DNA of 64,000 nt from Solirubrobacteraceae bacterium (lineage in GTDB: Bacteria; Actinomycetota; Thermoleophilia; Solirubrobacterales; Solirubrobacteraceae). Below, one piece after another: positions 24,849 to 34,089 of the stretch. The notes under the pieces are model-generated. The model was not told the origin of the DNA and ran no database searches. It worked only from the letters and a program-made list of their open reading frames with translations. Every line of letters starts with the position of its first letter. Within the stretch, counting starts at the first letter, position 1. Made by a program: the position numbers and the translations under genes. The stretch covers positions 124,001 through 188,000 of the forward strand of contig JAJCYD010000033.1 in assembly GCA_029263125.1 (NCBI GenBank), written 5' to 3'.

Positions 24849-26138
24849 TCAGGCCTCGTAGCTCTCCAGGCGCTTCTTGAGGTTCGCGAGGAAGCGCGCG
24901 GCCAGCGCGCCGTCGATCGCCCGGTGATCCCAGGACAGGCCGAGGATGACCATCGGGCGGATCGCGATGGCGTCCTCGCCGAACTGGTCGGTGACGACGA
25001 CCGGGCGCTTGACGATCGCCTCGATGTCGAGGATCGCGACCTGCGGCAGGCTGATGACCGGCGTCGCCATGACCGACCCGAACTGGCCGGGGTTCGTGAT
25101 CGTGAAGGTGCCGTTGCGGACGTCGTCGGGCGTGAGCTGACGTGCGCGGGCGCGCCGCGCGAGGTCGCGAATGCGTCGCGACAGGCCCTCGGCGCTGAGG
25201 TCCTGGGCGCCGCGCACGACCGGCACGATCAGGCCGTCGTCGCCGAGGTCCACGGCGATGCCGAGGTTCACCTGCTCATGGATGGTGTGGACGTCGTCCT
25301 GCAGCCACGCGTTGACGAGCGGGAAGTCGACGAGCGCCCCGATCACGCAGCGCGAGATCAGCGGCAGCGCGGTGATGCCCAGCTGCTTGCGCGAGATCTC
25401 GATGCGCGACATGTCCACCTCGATCCACGTCGTGCAGGTCGCCGCGGTCTGCAGCGAGCGGTGCATGTGCTCGCCGATCTGCGCGCGCATGCGCGAGAGC
25501 GGGCGGCCCTCCGGAGGGACGTAGGGGCCGCGGGTGTTTGCGCTGCCCGCCCCCGGCCGGTACGGGCTCTCGGAATGCAGGACCGGCTCGTCCGCGTCGC
25601 CCGGAGCGTCGCCGTCGCCGTTTGCCTGTACGAAGGCCATGACGTCCTGCTTGCGCACGCGACCCTCACGGCCGGTGCCCTCGATCGCGTCGAGGTCGAC
25701 TCCGTGCTCGTCGGCGATGCGCTGGACGACCGGCGAGTAGCGGCGTGCGGCACCCGACCGCGGCTTGGCGTCAGGCGGCGTGGCAGGCGGCCGGGCGGAA
25801 GCCACGGACGGCGTCGCGGCGGCGGGTGCGGGCGCCGGCGTGGCGCTCGGCGCGGCCGCCTCGCGCGGCTCGTCGCGCGGCGGCGGCGTGTCGCCGGGCT
25901 CGCCGCCGGTGGCGATCCTCGCGATCGTCACGCCGACGTCGACGGTCACGCCGACCTGGACGAGGATCTCCACGAGCCGGCCGCTGGCGGGCGACGGGAT
26001 CTCGGTGTCGATCTTGTCGGTCGACACCTCGGCGATCGTCTCGTCGGCGTGCACCCAGTCACCGCGTTGCTTGTGCCACTCGACGACGGTGCCCTCGGCG
26101 ACCGACACCCCCATCTGGGGCATCGTCACGTCGACCAT
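24849..26138 (-). CDS. 2-oxoacid dehydrogenase E2 (dihydrolipoyl acyltransferase), set 1
   Basis: The product is 429 residues. It has one lipoyl domain with the attachment Lys in EVSTDKIDTEIPSPASG (residues about 41-57), a Pro/Ala linker, an E1/E3-binding domain (RYSPVVQRIADEHGVDLDAI) and the acyltransferase domain ending in SWDHRAIDGALAARFL with the catalytic His and Asp. The STDKIDTE lipoyl sequence is more like branched-chain or 2-oxoglutarate E2 than pyruvate E2. It lies 10 bp after the E1beta gene. Confidence 0.92.
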   Translation of the reverse strand: MVDVTMPQMGVSVAEGTVVEWHKQRGDWVHADETIAEVSTDKIDTEIPSPASGRLVEILVQVGVTVDVGVTIARIATGGEPGDTPPPRDEPREAAAPSATPAPAPAAATPSVASARPPATPPDAKPRSGAARRYSPVVQRIADEHGVDLDAIEGTGREGRVRKQDVMAFVQANGDGDAPGDADEPVLHSESPYRPGAGSANTRGPYVPPEGRPLSRMRAQIGEHMHRSLQTAATCTTWIEVDMSRIEISRKQLGITALPLISRCVIGALVDFPLVNAWLQDDVHTIHEQVNLGIAVDLGDDGLIVPVVRGAQDLSAEGLSRRIRDLARRARARQLTPDDVRNGTFTITNPGQFGSVMATPVISLPQVAILDIEAIVKRPVVVTDQFGEDAIAIRPMVILGLSWDHRAIDGALAARFLANLKKRLESYEA

Positions 26139-26148
26139 CGTGTCGGAT

Positions 26149-27114
26149 TCAGTACTCGAGGAGCTGACGGCAGGCCTCCCTCACGCGATCGACCGATGGC
26201 AGGACGGCCGCCTCAAGCGGCGGCGAGAACGGGATCGGGCAGTCCGGCGACGCGACGCGCACGACGGGCCCGTCGAGATCCTCGAAGCTGCGCTCGGCGA
26301 TCAGCGCGGCGACCTGGGCGCCTGCCGCGCACGTCTCGTTGGCCTCGTCGACGATGACGACCTTCGAGCAGTGGCGCACGGCGTCGAGGATCGCCTCCTC
26401 GTCCAGCGGGACGAGCGAGCGCAGGTCGAGCACCATGATCGACGCGCCCGCGAGGTCGGTCGTCGCCTCCAGCACCGTGTGCACCATCGCGCCGTAGGCG
26501 ATGACGACGAGGTCGTCGCCCTCACGCGCGACCCGCGCGCGAAACGGCGTCTCATACGAGCCTTCGGCGACCTCGCCCTTCACGCGGCGGTAGAGGTGCT
26601 TGTGCTCCATGAAGACGACCGGGTTGGGGTCGCGCATCGCGGCGATGATCAGGCCCTTGGCGTCCTCCGCCGTGCTCGGTGCGACGACCTTCAGTCCCGG
26701 CGCGTGCATGAACCACGACTCGGGGTTCTGCGAGTGGAACGGCCCGCCCGAGAAGCCGCCGCCGCTGGGCAGGCGGACGGTGATGTTCACCGGCAGGTCC
26801 TGGCGGTAGTACATCTTTGCCGCGGTGTTGACGAGCTGGTCAAAGCCGCACGCGATGAAATCCGAGAACTGCATCTCGCAGACCGGCCGCAGGCCGACGA
26901 CGGCGGCGCCGATCGCGGTCCCGATGATCGCCGACTCCGCCAGCGGGGTGTCCATCACGCGGTCGGCGCCGAACTCGTCGAAGAAGCCGTCGGTGACCTT
27001 GAAGGCGCCGCCGAACACACCGATGTCCTCGCCCATCAGCAGCACCCGCTCGTCGCTTCGCATCTCCGTGCGCAGGCCATCTGAGATCGCCTTCAGATAG
27101 GTCATCTCGCTCAT
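26149..27114 (-). CDS. 2-oxoacid dehydrogenase E1 beta, set 1
   Basis: The product is 321 residues from ATG 27114, overlapping the E1alpha stop. The segments SDERVLLMGEDIGVFGGAFKVTDGF and MQFSDFIACGFDQLVNTAAKMYYR are the conserved E1beta signatures, and the C-terminus has CPIPFSPPLEAAVLPS. With E1alpha it decarboxylates a 2-oxoacid using thiamine diphosphate. The substrate cannot be fixed; branched-chain 2-oxoacids are favoured by the E2 lipoyl style. Confidence 0.93.
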   Translation of the reverse strand: MSEMTYLKAISDGLRTEMRSDERVLLMGEDIGVFGGAFKVTDGFFDEFGADRVMDTPLAESAIIGTAIGAAVVGLRPVCEMQFSDFIACGFDQLVNTAAKMYYRQDLPVNITVRLPSGGGFSGGPFHSQNPESWFMHAPGLKVVAPSTAEDAKGLIIAAMRDPNPVVFMEHKHLYRRVKGEVAEGSYETPFRARVAREGDDLVVIAYGAMVHTVLEATTDLAGASIMVLDLRSLVPLDEEAILDAVRHCSKVVIVDEANETCAAGAQVAALIAERSFEDLDGPVVRVASPDCPIPFSPPLEAAVLPSVDRVREACRQLLEY

Positions 27115-28172
27115 TGCCGATGGCCACTCCACGGGGCCGCGCCGTCTTCGAGCAGGATCTCGCCGGCGTCGCGCGGTGCAAACACGCGGTCGGTCGCCGT
27201 GCGCGGATCGGGCATCGGCCCGGCCAGCGCGACCTCGGTCGCCTGCTCGAGCTCGGCGAGAACCTCGGCGCGCAACGCCTCGACGTCGCAGCCCAGCGCG
27301 GAGACGACGGCCGTCTGACGGTCGATCGGGTCCTTCTTGCGCCACTCCTCGACGAGCGCCTTGGGGACGTACTTCATGTCGTCGTGCGCGCCGTGGCCGT
27401 GCATGCGCATCGTGACGGCCTCGATCAGCGTCGGCCCGCCGCCGTCGATGGCGCGCTCGCGCGCCTCGCGGGTCGCCTCGAAGACCGCCTCGACGTCGTT
27501 GCCGTCGATGCTGACGCCGCGAAAGCCGTAGCCGGCGGCGCGCTGCACGGGATCGACGGCGTACTGCAGGTTCGTCGGCGTGGAGTAGGCGTACTGGTTG
27601 TTCTCCAGCACGAAGATCACGGGCAGCCGCTGGACGCCCGCCCAGTTCATCGCCTCGTGAAAGTCACCGCGCGAGGTCGAGCCGTCACCGAACCACGTCA
27701 GCGCGCAGCGCGCCTCGCCGCGCAGCTTGAAGGCCATCGCCATCCCGGTCGCGACCAGCATCATGTCGGGCAGCATCGACGTCATCCCGACACAGCCGAC
27801 GCGGCGGTCGCCGAAGTGCACGTTGCCGTCGCGCCCGCTCGTGACGCCGGCCTCGCGTCCCATGTACTGGCTGAGGATCGTCGCCGGGCTGACGCCGCGC
27901 ACGAGGTGCGCGCCGAGATCGCGGTGCAGCGCGCACAGACGATCGGCCGCCGCCATCGCCCACGATGCGCCGACGGACACGGCCTCCTGGCCGAAGCCGT
28001 CATAGAAGGAGCCCGGAACCTTGCCCTGGCGATAGAGGTTCATCGCGCGCGCCTCGACGGCGCGCATCATCAGCATGTCGCGCAGCAAGCCGCTGCGGTC
28101 GTCTGTCGTGAGGTGCGCGGGATCGGTGTGCGTTGTGGGACCGCTTCGGACGTGCGTGCTGCTGGTCGCCAT
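27111..28172 (-). CDS. 2-oxoacid dehydrogenase E1 alpha, set 1
   Basis: The product is 353 residues from ATG 28172; sequence further upstream in frame is antisense to a + strand gene. The thiamine-diphosphate motif is GDGSTSRGDFHEAMNWAGVQ with VIFVLENNQYAYST, and the phosphorylation-loop-like region is VTMRMHGHGAHDD. It heads the E1alpha-E1beta-E2 unit; no E3 follows, so the lpd at 42293 probably serves it. Confidence 0.93.
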   Translation of the reverse strand: MATSSTHVRSGPTTHTDPAHLTTDDRSGLLRDMLMMRAVEARAMNLYRQGKVPGSFYDGFGQEAVSVGASWAMAAADRLCALHRDLGAHLVRGVSPATILSQYMGREAGVTSGRDGNVHFGDRRVGCVGMTSMLPDMMLVATGMAMAFKLRGEARCALTWFGDGSTSRGDFHEAMNWAGVQRLPVIFVLENNQYAYSTPTNLQYAVDPVQRAAGYGFRGVSIDGNDVEAVFEATREARERAIDGGGPTLIEAVTMRMHGHGAHDDMKYVPKALVEEWRKKDPIDRQTAVVSALGCDVEALRAEVLAELEQATEVALAGPMPDPRTATDRVFAPRDAGEILLEDGAAPWSGHRQ

Positions 28173-28233
28173 CGTCGCCTTTCCGTGTGCGCTGCTTCCC
28201 CAGCGAGGGTACCGGGAACGTACGCTGGTTGAC

Positions 28234-28851
28234 GTGACTGAGCGAGAACCTGCGCAAGGCTCGCCGCGCTTGCGGCGCATGCACTGGAGGTTGCGCGGCG
28301 CGTGGCTGTGGCCGACGTTCGTCGTCGCGACGCTGCTTGAGATGGTCCTGCTGCATGTCCAGCCGGTGCAGGGCCAATCGACCGGCCTCGTCGCCGGGCT
28401 GCTCGTCGCGGGCTGTTTGAACCTCATCGCGGTGGCGCTCGTGGGCGGCCTGGGGGGGCGGCTGCTGGGACGCAGGCGCCCAGAGATGCCCCGGGTCGTG
28501 GCCGACAACTACGCGGGCACGGCCGTGCTCGCGATCGTGGGGGCGGCGTTCGTCGTCGCGGGCGTGCTGCACCGCCCCGCCCTGCAGGAGCGCAAGGCGG
28601 CGTTCGGCGAGCAGTCGCAGGCCGTGCGCGAGTGGGTCGCGATCAACGGCGATGCCCCTGCGCGCGCGCACGTGGCGCTCGCCGACACGCTGCCGGTGGA
28701 CGAGGACCTGTTTCGCACCTGCGTACCCGGCGGCGACCCCAAGCGCCAGCTGTGCCTGATCGTCGACACGTCCAGGACGCCGCCGCTGGTCAAGCGCGAC
28801 AGCAGCCGCGAGCCCAACGCGATCTTTAATTCGCGCGGGGGCTTCAGGTAG
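28234..28851 (+). CDS. Membrane protein of unknown function, 205 aa
   Basis: I chose GTG 28234, in the gap diverging from E1alpha. Three hydrophobic helices (LWPTFVVATLLEMVLLHVQP, GLVAGLLVAGCLNLIAVALV and GTAVLAIVGAAFVVAGVL) are followed by an extracytoplasmic-looking tail with two Cys (FRTCVPGGDPKRQLCLIV). No family is recognised. A possible envelope protein co-transcribed with the next gene, 26 bp away. Confidence 0.75.
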   Translation: MTEREPAQGSPRLRRMHWRLRGAWLWPTFVVATLLEMVLLHVQPVQGQSTGLVAGLLVAGCLNLIAVALVGGLGGRLLGRRRPEMPRVVADNYAGTAVLAIVGAAFVVAGVLHRPALQERKAAFGEQSQAVREWVAINGDAPARAHVALADTLPVDEDLFRTCVPGGDPKRQLCLIVDTSRTPPLVKRDSSREPNAIFNSRGGFR

Positions 28852-28877
28852 CGCCTCGATCTGCCGATAGCGATCAC

Positions 28878-29489
28878 ATGGGTGGTACGCGCGCACTCCT
28901 TGCGTCGTTGGGCGCAAGCGTCTCGCTGGTAGCGGGCGCGGCGCTGTCGTTGCTCGCCGCGAGCTTCATCTTCGCCTACGACGGCATCGTCGGCACCGTC
29001 GACGCCGCGCCGGGCAGAACGTCACTGCGAGTCGCCTCGCCCTCATCCCCCGAGCGCTCGGCCACCGCGTCCGCCACCCCCACGCTCCTCGTCGAGCGCC
29101 CACAGCGGGCGACGGCGAAGAACCCAGCGCCGACGCGGCGGGTACGTGCGGCGGCCGGTGGATCGGCGAAGCGGACTCCAGCTCCGACCTCGAGCGGCGT
29201 GAGGAAGCTCTCGCCGCCCGTGGCCGCGCCGGCCCCGCCCGCCCCGCAACCCGCAACGCCGGCGCCCGCGAAGGCAGCCGAGCCCAAGGCCGGCGACGGT
29301 GTGCGCAAGCTCGGCAATGACGTCGGGGACGCGGTGCACGACACCGGCAACGCCCTCGGCGGCGTCGTGCAGCCGCTGAGCCCGCCCGTCAGCCAGGCGA
29401 TCGAGAAGGTCCTCGACGTCATTGCGACCGTCGTGCAGAACGCCGTCGACGGTCTCGCCGGCGCGCTGGACACGACGCTGCAGAAGTAG
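28878..29489 (+). CDS. Anchored Pro/Ala-rich envelope protein, 203 aa
   Basis: A hydrophobic N-terminal helix (LLASLGASVSLVAGAALSLL then AASFIFAY) is followed by a long Pro/Ala/Ser/Thr low-complexity linker (for example PPVAAPAPPAPQPATPAPAK) and a C-terminal amphipathic helix (QAIEKVLDVIATVVQNAVDG). The pattern suits a cell-wall-spanning or surface protein. No function is recognised. Confidence 0.7.
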   Translation: MGGTRALLASLGASVSLVAGAALSLLAASFIFAYDGIVGTVDAAPGRTSLRVASPSSPERSATASATPTLLVERPQRATAKNPAPTRRVRAAAGGSAKRTPAPTSSGVRKLSPPVAAPAPPAPQPATPAPAKAAEPKAGDGVRKLGNDVGDAVHDTGNALGGVVQPLSPPVSQAIEKVLDVIATVVQNAVDGLAGALDTTLQK

Positions 29490-29491
29490 GG

Positions 29492-30508
29492 CTACAGGCT
29501 CGCGGCGAACTCCGCCATCCCGGCGGCGAAGTCCTCGCTCGCGCGAAATCCCAGCCGGGCCGCCGCGAGGTCGGCGCTGGCGAACACGTGACGCACGTCC
29601 CCGAGGCGAAACTCCCCGGTCGTCACCGGCGCCGCGGCGCCGTCGCCGGCGGCTGCGTGCAGGGCGTGCGCGAGCTCGCCGACCGTGCGAGGCGTCCCGC
29701 TGGCGATGTTCAGCGCGCCGCCGACCGGCTCCGCAGTCGTGAGCGCGAGCACGTTCGCGCGGGCCACGTCGCGGACATGGACGAAGTCGCGGCGCTGGCG
29801 GCCGTCCTCGAAGACGCGTGGGGCGCGACCGGCGGCGAGCGCGGACGCGAACAGCGATGCGACGCCCGCATACGGCGTGTCGGACGGCATCCGCGGGCCG
29901 TAGACGTTGTGGTAGCGCAGCGAGGTCACGGGCACGCCGGTCTCGCGCGAGAACGCGAACGCGAGGTGCTCCTGCTGCAGCTTCGTGGCTGCGTAGACGT
30001 TGCGCGGGTCGGTCGGTGCATCCTCGCCGACGGTGTGCGGGCTCAGCGATGCGCCGCAGCGCGGGCAGGGCGGCTCGAAGTTCCCCGCGGCGAGCGCCTC
30101 GGGAGCACGGGGACCCGGGGCGACGTTGCCGTGCTCGGGGCAGTCATAGCCGCCCTCGCCGTAGACGACCATGCTCGACGCCTGCACGACGCGCCCGTCG
30201 AAGCTCGCGCGGGCGAGCTCGCGCAGCAGGATCGCGGTGCCGAGGTCGTTGTGGCTGACGTAGTCGGCGATGTCGCCGAGATCGACGCCCAGGCCGACCA
30301 TCGCCGCCTGGTGGCAGACGGCGTCGGCGTCGCACAGGGCCTCGCGGACCGTGTCGGCGTCGCGCACGTCCCCCCGCACCCACTCGACGTCGGCGGGGCG
30401 ATGCGGCGCGACGAGATCGAGCACGCGCGCGTCGTGGCCATCGTCGAGCAGGCGATCGACGATGTGCGATCCGATGAAGCCCGACCCGCCTGTCAGCAGC
30501 ACGCGCAT
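29492..30508 (-). CDS. NAD-dependent sugar epimerase/dehydratase with Cys insertion
   Basis: The product is 338 residues of the extended SDR family: VLLTGGSGFIGSHIVD at the N-terminus binds NAD and VYAATKLQQEH holds the catalytic Tyr-x3-Lys. An insertion after the Ser region carries YDCPEHGN and PPCPRCGASL, which could bind zinc. It likely acts on an NDP-sugar. Its start overlaps the stop of the upstream lipoprotein gene by one base. Confidence 0.9.
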   Translation of the reverse strand: MRVLLTGGSGFIGSHIVDRLLDDGHDARVLDLVAPHRPADVEWVRGDVRDADTVREALCDADAVCHQAAMVGLGVDLGDIADYVSHNDLGTAILLRELARASFDGRVVQASSMVVYGEGGYDCPEHGNVAPGPRAPEALAAGNFEPPCPRCGASLSPHTVGEDAPTDPRNVYAATKLQQEHLAFAFSRETGVPVTSLRYHNVYGPRMPSDTPYAGVASLFASALAAGRAPRVFEDGRQRRDFVHVRDVARANVLALTTAEPVGGALNIASGTPRTVGELAHALHAAAGDGAAAPVTTGEFRLGDVRHVFASADLAAARLGFRASEDFAAGMAEFAASL

Positions 30509-31416
30509 CAGGGCTTCGTGATGAACCGCACGCCGTCGGAGCCGCTGACCGCCAGGCGTCCGTCGCTGGTCTCGAGCACACCGTAGAGGCAGTCGCGCGA
30601 GATCGTGCCGACGGGTCTCCAGCGACCGGCGTCATCGCGTCGGAAGCGCTCGAGCTTGCCCGAGACGACGCCACACAGCGCGAGTTCGCGCGTGGAGAGC
30701 ATCGCCACGCCGGACGGCGCGCGGTCGGTGCGCAGCACGGTGATAGAGCGGTCCTCGCCGTCGCCGCGGCCGATGCGCTCGGGCAGCGCGCCCGGCGCGT
30801 TGTCGGCGATCCACACGCGGCCTTTCGGATCGAGGTCGAACGCGAAGGGGTTGTGCCAGCCGCCGGAGAGGATGCGCGGATCCTGGTCGGGCGGGCCGTC
30901 GGGGTCCAGCGAGACGAGCTTGCCGTTGAGTGCGTCGGCGTCGTCGATGAGCTTGGAGGAACCGAGGTCGCCGATGCCCAGCAGCAGCCGCCCGTCCTCG
31001 GCGAACACGATGTGCCCGCCGATGCCCAGCTCGGTGCTCTTCGGGCCGTTGTAGATGCGCTCGCGCTCGCCGGGCGCGATGCGGTCGACGACGAGCGTGA
31101 GATCGCGGGCGGTGGAGGCGGCGTAGATGCGTCCGTCGTCGTCGACGGCGAGGCCGAGCAGGCCGCGCTGGCCGCCCGCCTTGACCGGCACGCGGGCGAC
31201 CACGCGACCGCCCGGCAGCTCGCGAACCGTGCCGCTGACGAGCTCGCCGGCGAGCACGCGGCCCTCGGGCAGGGCCGCGAGGGCGGAGAAGACCGCTGGG
31301 TCGCCGGCTTGGGGCACGCGCGGATCGTCGTCCTGCTCGGTGCGTTCGGCGGCGTTGTCGTCGCCGCAGCCGACGAGCGCAGCGCTCAGCGCCAGCAACA
31401 GTAGGGCGAGTCTCAC
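30508..31416 (-). CDS. Beta-propeller lipoprotein (NHL/SMP-30-like sugar-dehydrogenase fold)
   Basis: I chose GTG 31416, overlapping the stop of the next gene upstream; it gives a lipoprotein signal LLLLALSAALVGC and 302 residues. Repeated blades such as GLLGLAVDDDGRIYAAST, HIVFAEDGRLLLGIGDLG and HNPFAFDLDPKGRVWIADN indicate a six-bladed propeller of the PQQ sugar dehydrogenase/NHL type. Key catalytic residues cannot be verified. Confidence 0.8.
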   Translation of the reverse strand: MRLALLLLALSAALVGCGDDNAAERTEQDDDPRVPQAGDPAVFSALAALPEGRVLAGELVSGTVRELPGGRVVARVPVKAGGQRGLLGLAVDDDGRIYAASTARDLTLVVDRIAPGERERIYNGPKSTELGIGGHIVFAEDGRLLLGIGDLGSSKLIDDADALNGKLVSLDPDGPPDQDPRILSGGWHNPFAFDLDPKGRVWIADNAPGALPERIGRGDGEDRSITVLRTDRAPSGVAMLSTRELALCGVVSGKLERFRRDDAGRWRPVGTISRDCLYGVLETSDGRLAVSGSDGVRFITKP

Positions 31417-32714
31417 CACGGCGACCGTACTCCGGCCTGCAGCGCGACAGCCAGCGCGAGCTGCGCGGCAAGCCATCCGCGGCCGGGGCGCAGCGACGCG
31501 GTCGCGACGAGGATCCACGGCACGAAGGGCAGCCAGATCCGCTCAACCTCGCCCTTGGACAGGCCCGACAGCGAGGCGACGGCGATCGCCGCAACCATCG
31601 GCCCCGCGAGCAGCCAGACACCGCGCTCGCGCAAGCGCGCCAGCCCCGCGGCGGCGGCGGGACCGACCGCCAACCCGAACGCCGCGAGGTTGATGACGAT
31701 GAACGCGCCATGCGGTCGCCGGGACGCCACCCCGCCTCGGTACAGCTCCTCGGTTGCGCTCAGGCCCTCCAACCACACGAAGCCGAGTGCGGCGAACGCG
31801 CCCAGCACGATCAGGACGCCGGCCACCGCCGCCGCGAGCGCCATCCACGAGCGCCGCGCGACGGCGAGGACGAGCACGATCAATCCCAGCGGCGCGACGC
31901 CATAGGAGAGCATCAGCGCGGCGCCCAGGACAAGCCCGGCCAGCAGCCCGAGCGCGACTCCGATCGCCCGCGCGCAGCCGGGCCGCGCGGCGAGCGCGAA
32001 GCAGGCGATGCCGGTGGCGGCGACGCCGGCGAAGAACGCGTCCGCGGATGTCGCGACCCACACCGCCGCGGGAGCGAAGACGAGATAGGGCGCCGCTCGC
32101 CGGGCGGCCGCCTCGTTGGCCGTCGCACGCATGGCGATCAGCGCCGCGGGAGCGACGAGCGCCCCGACGCCGATGACGAGCCCCGCCGCCACCTCGGCGC
32201 CGCCGAGGCCGATGCGATCCAGCAGCCACAGCAGTGTGACCATGCCGGGCGGGTGGCCCTTGACGTGCGTGGGGTAGCCGGGCAGCGCGGCGATGAATCC
32301 GTCGATGAACTGCCCGGACCTCACCACTGCCGGCACCGCTGCGAGGTACTCATAGCGCGTGCTCAGCGGCGCGGCGATCGCGTCCACCCCGTCGGAGGAG
32401 GCCAGCGCGACGGCCCACGCTCCCGCGCCCGCCCAGGCGGCGGCGAGCAGCGATCCCCAGCGCAGCCGCTGTGCCAGCGCGGGCGCCCACGTCAGCGCCG
32501 CCGCGGCGACCGCCAGGGCGGCCAGCAGCGCGAAGCCGATGCGCAGATCGAAGCTGCCCACCACAGGCGGCGCGCCGACGCGGATCAGTTCGTCACGGTC
32601 GTAGAGCGCACCGCCGATCACATGACCCGCCACGACGATCGCGACCCATGCTCCGGGGCCTATCCACGCCCCGGCGGGCGCTCCCACCGGCCACTGCGAA
32701 CGGGTGTTGGACAC
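31413..32714 (-). CDS. Polytopic membrane protein, glycosyltransferase-C-like
   Basis: I chose GTG 32714 (433 residues). It has roughly ten or more hydrophobic helices and a loop GYPTHVKGHPPGMVTLLWLLDR whose His and Pro pattern resembles the extracytoplasmic loops of GT-C enzymes. It is coupled to the propeller lipoprotein and diverges from a GT2 gene, so a role in surface glycan assembly is inferred. Confidence 0.75.
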   Translation of the reverse strand: MSNTRSQWPVGAPAGAWIGPGAWVAIVVAGHVIGGALYDRDELIRVGAPPVVGSFDLRIGFALLAALAVAAAALTWAPALAQRLRWGSLLAAAWAGAGAWAVALASSDGVDAIAAPLSTRYEYLAAVPAVVRSGQFIDGFIAALPGYPTHVKGHPPGMVTLLWLLDRIGLGGAEVAAGLVIGVGALVAPAALIAMRATANEAAARRAAPYLVFAPAAVWVATSADAFFAGVAATGIACFALAARPGCARAIGVALGLLAGLVLGAALMLSYGVAPLGLIVLVLAVARRSWMALAAAVAGVLIVLGAFAALGFVWLEGLSATEELYRGGVASRRPHGAFIVINLAAFGLAVGPAAAAGLARLRERGVWLLAGPMVAAIAVASLSGLSKGEVERIWLPFVPWILVATASLRPGRGWLAAQLALAVALQAGVRSPW

Positions 32715-32806
32715 CGCACCACCGTACGCGGCCTCGCGACCGTCTTCGTGTTCTCCTATGCGAGGTTCATCGGCGTGTAACCGCTCGCCCATACCCTGAC
32801 GCGCCA

Positions 32807-33448
32807 ATGCCCGACGTGATCCTTCCCGTGCTCGACGAAGCCGAGGCGCTGCCGTGGGTGCTGGAACGCATGCCCGCCGGGTACGTGCCGATCGTCGTGG
32901 ACAACGGCTCGACGGACGGCTCGGCAGGGATCGCACAGGCCGCGGGCACGCGCGTCGTCACCGAGCCGACGCGCGGCTTCGGCGCGGCGTGCTACGCGGG
33001 ACTGCTCGCCGCCAGCTCAGACGTCGTCTGCTTCATGGACGCCGACGCATCGCTGGACCCGCGCGAGCTGCCGCTCGTCGCAGACCCCGTGCTCGATGGC
33101 TCCGCGCAGCTCATGCTCGGCGCACGGTGCGCCGAGCCCGGGGCCTGGCCATGGCATGCGCGTGTCGCCAACCGCGCGCTCGCCGCGCACCTGCGCCGCC
33201 GCGCGGGCGTGCGACTCACCGACATCGGACCGATGCGCGCGGCTCCGCGTGAGGCGCTGATCGAGCTCGGGCTGCTGGACCGCCGCTTCGGCTGGCCCCT
33301 GGAGATGGTGCTGCGCGCCGCCGCCGACGGCTGGAGGATCGACGAGGTGCAGGTGGGCTACCGCGCCCGTGCGGGCCGCTCGAAGGTCACCGGAACCGTC
33401 AAAGGAACGGTGCGCGCGGTGCGCGACATGGCGGCCGTGCTGTCGTGA
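32807..33448 (+). CDS. Family 2 glycosyltransferase
   Basis: The product is 213 residues from ATG 32807. The GT-A fold is clear: VILPVLDEAEALPWVLERMP, IVVDNGSTDGSA and the DxD-type VCFMDADASLD. C-terminal ADGWRIDEVQVGYRARAGRSKVTGT matches dolichol-phosphate-mannose-synthase-like GT2 proteins. There is no membrane helix. The stop overlaps the next start, forming a three-gene operon. Confidence 0.9.
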   Translation: MPDVILPVLDEAEALPWVLERMPAGYVPIVVDNGSTDGSAGIAQAAGTRVVTEPTRGFGAACYAGLLAASSDVVCFMDADASLDPRELPLVADPVLDGSAQLMLGARCAEPGAWPWHARVANRALAAHLRRRAGVRLTDIGPMRAAPREALIELGLLDRRFGWPLEMVLRAAADGWRIDEVQVGYRARAGRSKVTGTVKGTVRAVRDMAAVLS

Positions 33449-34089
33449 TCGATCCCGCCCTGCTTGTCATCGCCAAGGCGCCGGTTGCAGGTCGCTGCAA
33501 GACCCGGCTGTGTCCGCCGTGCACGCCCGAGCAGGCGGCGGCGCTCGCCGAAGCCGCGCTGTGCGACACGCTTGCCTCCGTGCTCGCCACACCCGCGGCG
33601 CGGCACGTGCTCGTCCTCGACGGCGAGCCCGGCGCGTGGCTGCCCCCCGGCCTGGAGCTCATCGAGCAGCGCGGCGACGGCCTGGCGCAGCGGCTTGCGG
33701 CCGCGTTCGAGGACGCCGGGGCGCCGTCGCTGCTGGTGGGCATGGACACCCCACAGGTCACGCCGGCCCGGCTGGGCTCCGGACTGGACCTGCTGCGCCA
33801 CGGAAACGACGCCGTGCTCGGTCGCGCTCCCGACGGCGGGTACTGGGCGATCGGTCTGCGCGAGGCTGACGGGCGGGTCTTCTCCGGCGTCCCGATGAGC
33901 CAAGCGGACACGGGCGAGCGCCAGCGCGCGCGCCTGGAGGAGCTCGATCTGCGACCGGCGATCCTGCCGGCGCTGCGCGACATCGACGAGATCGCCGATG
34001 CACGGGCGATCGCGGCGATTGCGCCGGGCGGGCGCTTTGCCGCGGCGCTCGCCGCCATGGGCCTCGACGACGAAGCATGGGCGGCATGA
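33445..34089 (+). CDS. DUF2064 (GT-A-like) transferase
   Basis: The product is 214 residues from GTG 33445. It begins ALLVIAKAPVAGRCKTRLCP and has SLLVGMDTPQVTPARL and DGGYWAIGL, the marks of the DUF2064/TIGR04282 family, a nucleotidyl- or glycosyl-transferase fold. These genes often stand beside GT2 genes, as here. The exact reaction is unknown. Confidence 0.88.
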   Translation: MIDPALLVIAKAPVAGRCKTRLCPPCTPEQAAALAEAALCDTLASVLATPAARHVLVLDGEPGAWLPPGLELIEQRGDGLAQRLAAAFEDAGAPSLLVGMDTPQVTPARLGSGLDLLRHGNDAVLGRAPDGGYWAIGLREADGRVFSGVPMSQADTGERQRARLEELDLRPAILPALRDIDEIADARAIAAIAPGGRFAAALAAMGLDDEAWAA

